Positions 61,354 through 64,000 of a stretch of DNA of 64,000 bases are shown one piece after another. Positions within the stretch are counted from its first letter, which is position 1. Every line of letters begins with the position of its first letter. The notes under the pieces were generated by a model that saw nothing but the letters and a program-made list of their open reading frames with translations, did not search any database and was not told the DNA's origin. The position numbers and the translations under genes were made by a program. This DNA comes from Blattamonas nauphoetae (taxonomy: Eukaryota > Preaxostyla > Oxymonadida). Where the stretch lies: positions 62,001-126,000 of the forward strand of contig JARBJD010000041.1 of NCBI GenBank assembly GCA_033064195.1, written 5' to 3'.

Positions 61354-62534
61354 TTAGGAACTCACAAGTGGCTTCAATACCTCGAGGAAGTTGGAGCAGG
61401 TGTCTTGATCACGGAATACGAGGAGGAAAATCTTTGGAGAGGAAGAAAGATTGCCAGAGAGTAATGATGAAAAGGGTAACAATAACGAAAAGGAAAGACA
61501 AACATCGACAGTCTTAGGAGATTCTTCACCAATATAGTTTATTCCACGTAATCTGATCTGGGTTGGGCTCATGTTTGTGGGATCCAATCTGCATATTATA
61601 TATGATAAGAAAAACGAGCAAACTTTTCATGAATTCTCATGTTCAGGATAAGGGACAGGACAGCTTCTGAGCGAAGAAGGAGGCGTGAAGTTTTCTTTTC
61701 GCCCTCTTTGGCTGATTTGGTTTGATTGATCTTGAGTTCGCCCTTCCCCTTTTCTTTATACTCAAATTTGTCGTTCTATGGAAATATGACATATTCAAAA
61801 ACATGCTTCTTTCGTTAAATGGAAGAGTTTTGCTTCTCCTGACCAGAGATTGGTTTCATCCTCTTCTCCAGTTTGTAGAGGTTCTATATCAAGAAATAAG
61901 CTAAAAGGGAGGGGAAACCTTTGAGTTCAGGAATTACAACAGTTTTAGTGTGCTGGAGTTGAGCTGTCGGTTCGGCTGGTTTGTAGGCAGTTGGGTTTTC
62001 AATTCCGAAAGGATTGCTTTGAGAAACGTTGGCAGCTTCAAAACAGAAGAAGAGCAGTGGAAAAGCGAATTTTGATGAGATAATATCAGACATTTCACCC
62101 CAAAGATCTCAGAAACTGTTTGTGAGCTGCTCTTTGAAAAGATTGTTGATGCTGTAAATGGACCGCTATTGCTCCTTTGAAGAAAAGGGTTTGATGAAGA
62201 CCCAAATGGAGATGATGATGGAGATCCAAATGGATTCGATGCGAAGGGATTTGACTTCGCAACTGTCGCAAAGGAACTTGGTTTTGCTTCGTTATCCACA
62301 GTTTGTGTAGTGTTTTGCTTGTCATCCTTTGAAGCAAACGGACTGGAAAATGGTGATCCGGTTAAAGACGATGTCTTCATCACTTTATTAGGTTGAGTCT
62401 AGGCATGAGCAAAGGAAACGATGTGAAGAGAAAGAATTGCAGACATCCGGAGTTTCGGATTGATTATCAGGGTTTACACTTGTAATTTCATCACCAGTTC
62501 GTTTTGATGGTGTGGATGCGAGAGTATCACTCAT
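61354..62534 (-). CDS. RanBP1-domain FG-nucleoporin-like protein (Nup50/RanBP3 type)
   Basis: ATG at 62534 (MSDTLASTPSKRTGDEITSV). '..NQSETPD' joins 'TQPNKVMKTSSLTGSPFSSP' (donor GTCTGC). An NPFG/SPFG-rich region follows ('SNPFASNPFGSPSSSPFGSS'). Then the Ran-binding domain: 'VVIPELKEPLQTGEEDETNL', 'WSGEAKLFHLTKE', 'NDKFEYKEKGKGELKINQTK', 'TSRLLLRSEAVLSLILNMRI', and 'IFLLVFRDQDTCSNFLEVLK' near the end. TGEEDE and 'EKGKGELKI' are diagnostic of RanBD. The join 'LTKE|NDKF' requires a GC-AG intron of 31 nt (61776-61806); the nearby GT donor would create a stop. It likely binds RanGTP at the nuclear pore in import or export. The gene may extend past 61354 through a GTGAGT donor. Confidence 0.88.
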
Positions 62535-62754
62535 TTCAAAAGATGTGAGTTATTGAAAATGTTGTGGAAACGATCCGAATCACTCAGAGAGAAAAACTGT
62601 TAAAATGAACGATATTCAGATTGACTCTGAAGTCTCAGGTCACTACTCCTGGTTGCTCCTTAGTCTCGTCGCTTGGAAAAGTAATAAAGGCGCAATCTTC
62701 CGCTTCACACAAAACTTCTTCGAAACTGGGAAGAGTGAGAAAAGCGAGCGTGAT
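62535..62754. other. Intergenic space between two minus-strand genes
   Basis: 220 bp; a plus-strand frame (62605-62823) overlaps the small gene's last exon and looks spurious. Confidence 0.4.
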
Positions 62755-63109
62755 TCAATACATTTCAGAATGGCAGGACACACGCCCATGATCAAAGGCG
62801 ATCCACTCGTTTGGAAAAAGTGAGGAGAAGTCAGTTCCTTGTTCTTTGGTCAGTTGATACGTAGTTCTATTCTCTGTGGTTATCCATGATAAAAAGAGAG
62901 AGAATTCACTTTTAAATGGGAAATGTTCAACCATTTCGCATCCTTTCAACAAGGAAGATTTGTTCTTCTCGCTTTGAACTGTCTTCTGAGTCCTCGACGG
63001 TTTCTGGCGAGGGCATTGTCGGATGATGCTCAGCTTGATGATGACTGAACCATCTGGAAATATTTTGAATAAGTTGTCTGTTTCGTTCCAACTCTTCAGT
63101 TGTTTCCAT
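62755..63109 (-). CDS. Small hypothetical protein, 98 aa
   Basis: Exons 63109-62932 and 62873-62755, joined in frame across a 58-nt intron (donor GTTGAA, acceptor CCACAG). Together 297 nt, exactly 99 codons with TGA. 'METTEELERNRQLIQNISRW', an acidic middle ('PETVEDSEDSSKREEQ') and 'TDFSSLFPNEWIAFDHGRVS'. An amphipathic helix at the start could be a coiled coil. An upstream in-frame TAA supports the ATG at 63109. I do not recognise the family. It is divergent from REX4, with 47 bp between the start codons. Confidence 0.6.
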
Positions 63110-63156
63110 CGAAAGCTTGAGATCTTGTGCCAGTATTTAAATTTTCATTTTCTTCA
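63110..63156. promoter_or_regulatory. 47-bp shared divergent promoter interval
   Basis: The entire space between the start codons of the 98-aa protein (63109) and REX4 (63157). It contains an A/T-rich TATTTAAATTTTC stretch that could serve as a shared core element. Confidence 0.5.
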
Positions 63157-64000
63157 ATGAGTCTGACAACTATTGAAACGAAAAAAAAATTCACTTCTCC
63201 GAACTGGGATCGCTTTAAGAAAGTATATTTCCTCCATTTCTCTATATTGGTCCAGAAAACAACTGAAAAGAAATTAACTGCACTTGTGGAACCTCAACGA
63301 TTAAAAACTCTCGATAAAACAACAGCACATCTATTAACACTGTGTGAAAGTGTTTTATCTCGTCCTCAGAAGGATATTCTCCAAATCTCTGGCACGTAAG
63401 TTTTCACATCATTCTGTATCTTCGCATCTCCTCTCACTCTTCTACCAGTCCTGACATTACCCCATGTATCGCTATTGATTGTGAAATGGTTGGGGTTGGT
63501 CGAAATGGGAAGCAGGATGCGCTAGCACGTGTGAGTATTGTCAATTATTACGGATCTGTGATACTGGATAGGTATGGAATATTGGAACACATTTTTCAAG
63601 TTTTTTCATAGTTATATTCATGTTGAACAAGAAATAGTAGATTTCAGAACTGAAGTTAGCGGAATAAGGAAAGAAAACCTCAAAAATGGTTTCGCATCTC
63701 TTCCTCTTAAACATTTCAGCACCTCCATTTAGCCACATCCAAAGGAAAGTTGCGAAACTTTTGGACAAACGCACACTTGTGGGGCATTCAGTCAGCAATG
63801 ACCTGAAGATTCTCAGACTCGAACATCCAAGAGAGTTAACTCGAGATGTATACAAATGCCACTATCTTCGAGATGAAGAAGGAATTACTGGAAGTTTAAA
63901 GGCGTTGGCTCGTCGCTGTTTGGGGATTGATATTCAGGAAGGGGAACACAGTTCAGTCTACACCTTTTTGTTTGATGATTTTCAGATTATTGATGCTCAA
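63157..64000 (+). CDS. REX4: RNA exonuclease 4 (DEDDh family), cut by window end
   Basis: ATG at 63157 ([20 protein letters not shown]). Exons 63157-63222, 63256-63395, 63449-63571, 63612-63688, 63720-63955 and from 63986; all joins keep frame (642 nt before the last exon). Catalytic features: D and E in '[20 protein letters not shown]', then '[15 protein letters not shown]', '[16 protein letters not shown]', '[20 protein letters not shown]' (third D), '[13 protein letters not shown]' (His) and, across a 30-nt intron, 'IIDAQ' (fourth acidic residue). This matches REX4/ISG20-type exonucleases. REX4 trims pre-rRNA in the nucleolus. The N-terminal extension before the nuclease fold is short. The C-terminal residues after the active site lie beyond the window. 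Confidence 0.93.

Noticed and set aside
1-64000. Non-canonical genetic code (TAA/TAG as Gln), known in some relatives
   Set aside because: eIF1A and NAPRT end in TAG, the hydrolase in TAA and REX4-neighbour genes in TGA at family-appropriate lengths, and no in-frame TAA/TAG replaces Gln in conserved blocks.
1-64000. Transposons, virus-like elements, CRISPR arrays, tRNA or rRNA genes
   Set aside because: No reverse transcriptase, integrase, transposase or capsid motifs, no long terminal or spaced repeats, and no cloverleaf or rRNA-like block was recognised by eye.

Overview
The window is nuclear DNA from a gene-dense, intron-bearing protist. My best inference is an oxymonad (Preaxostyla), most likely Blattamonas or a close relative. 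This rests on (i) several copies of a protein family I associate with Blattamonas (spans with a 'FLNF...LVAFVKAGYPFD' head or an 'STPHLRDLSVV...RDVVLHEVLIP' body), (ii) a protein kinase fused to SPRY-like repeats, and (iii) the eukaryotic housekeeping genes found here. TAA, TAG and TGA all end recognisable genes and none interrupts the long reading frames, so the standard code is used. I could run no search, so the organism call is recall-based.

Layout. 0-9 kb is accessory: two SPRY-repeat genes that run into each other tail to tail, one of them a Ser/Thr kinase, then a frameshifted pseudogene and relatives of the lineage-specific family. 8.2-33.5 kb is dense and mostly conserved: an unknown helical protein, an SH3/actin-regulator-like protein, a Qb-type SNARE, eIF1A, a ~7 kb armadillo-type gene, an unusual N-terminal-domain+armadillo gene, the ribosome-assembly factor RPF2, a BIG-type Sec7 Arf-GEF and nicotinate phosphoribosyltransferase. 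33.5-40.4 kb holds an empty stretch, another lineage-specific family member, a myeloid leukaemia factor (MLF) homologue, a secreted Asp-box beta-propeller and an alpha/beta hydrolase. 40.4-48.3 kb is one giant chorein-type bridge-like lipid transfer protein. 48.6-61 kb has large alpha-solenoid-like proteins of unknown function and a probable nucleotide-sugar transporter. 61.3-64 kb has a RanBP1-domain nucleoporin-like gene, a small orphan and the REX4 exonuclease, which is cut by the window edge.

Themes. The trafficking and membrane genes (SNARE, Sec7 GEF, SLC35-like transporter, bridge-like lipid transporter) and the nuclear genes (RPF2, RanBD protein, REX4, eIF1A) are ordinary eukaryotic cell biology. 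The unusual part is gene architecture. Introns are extremely short, with a repeated 30-34 nt class and many of exactly 31 nt. Donor sites read GT-N-T (GTTTGT, GTCTGT, GTATAT) rather than GTAAGT. Three divergent gene pairs have start codons separated by only 26-48 bp. No tRNA, rRNA, CRISPR array, transposon or virus-like element was found.
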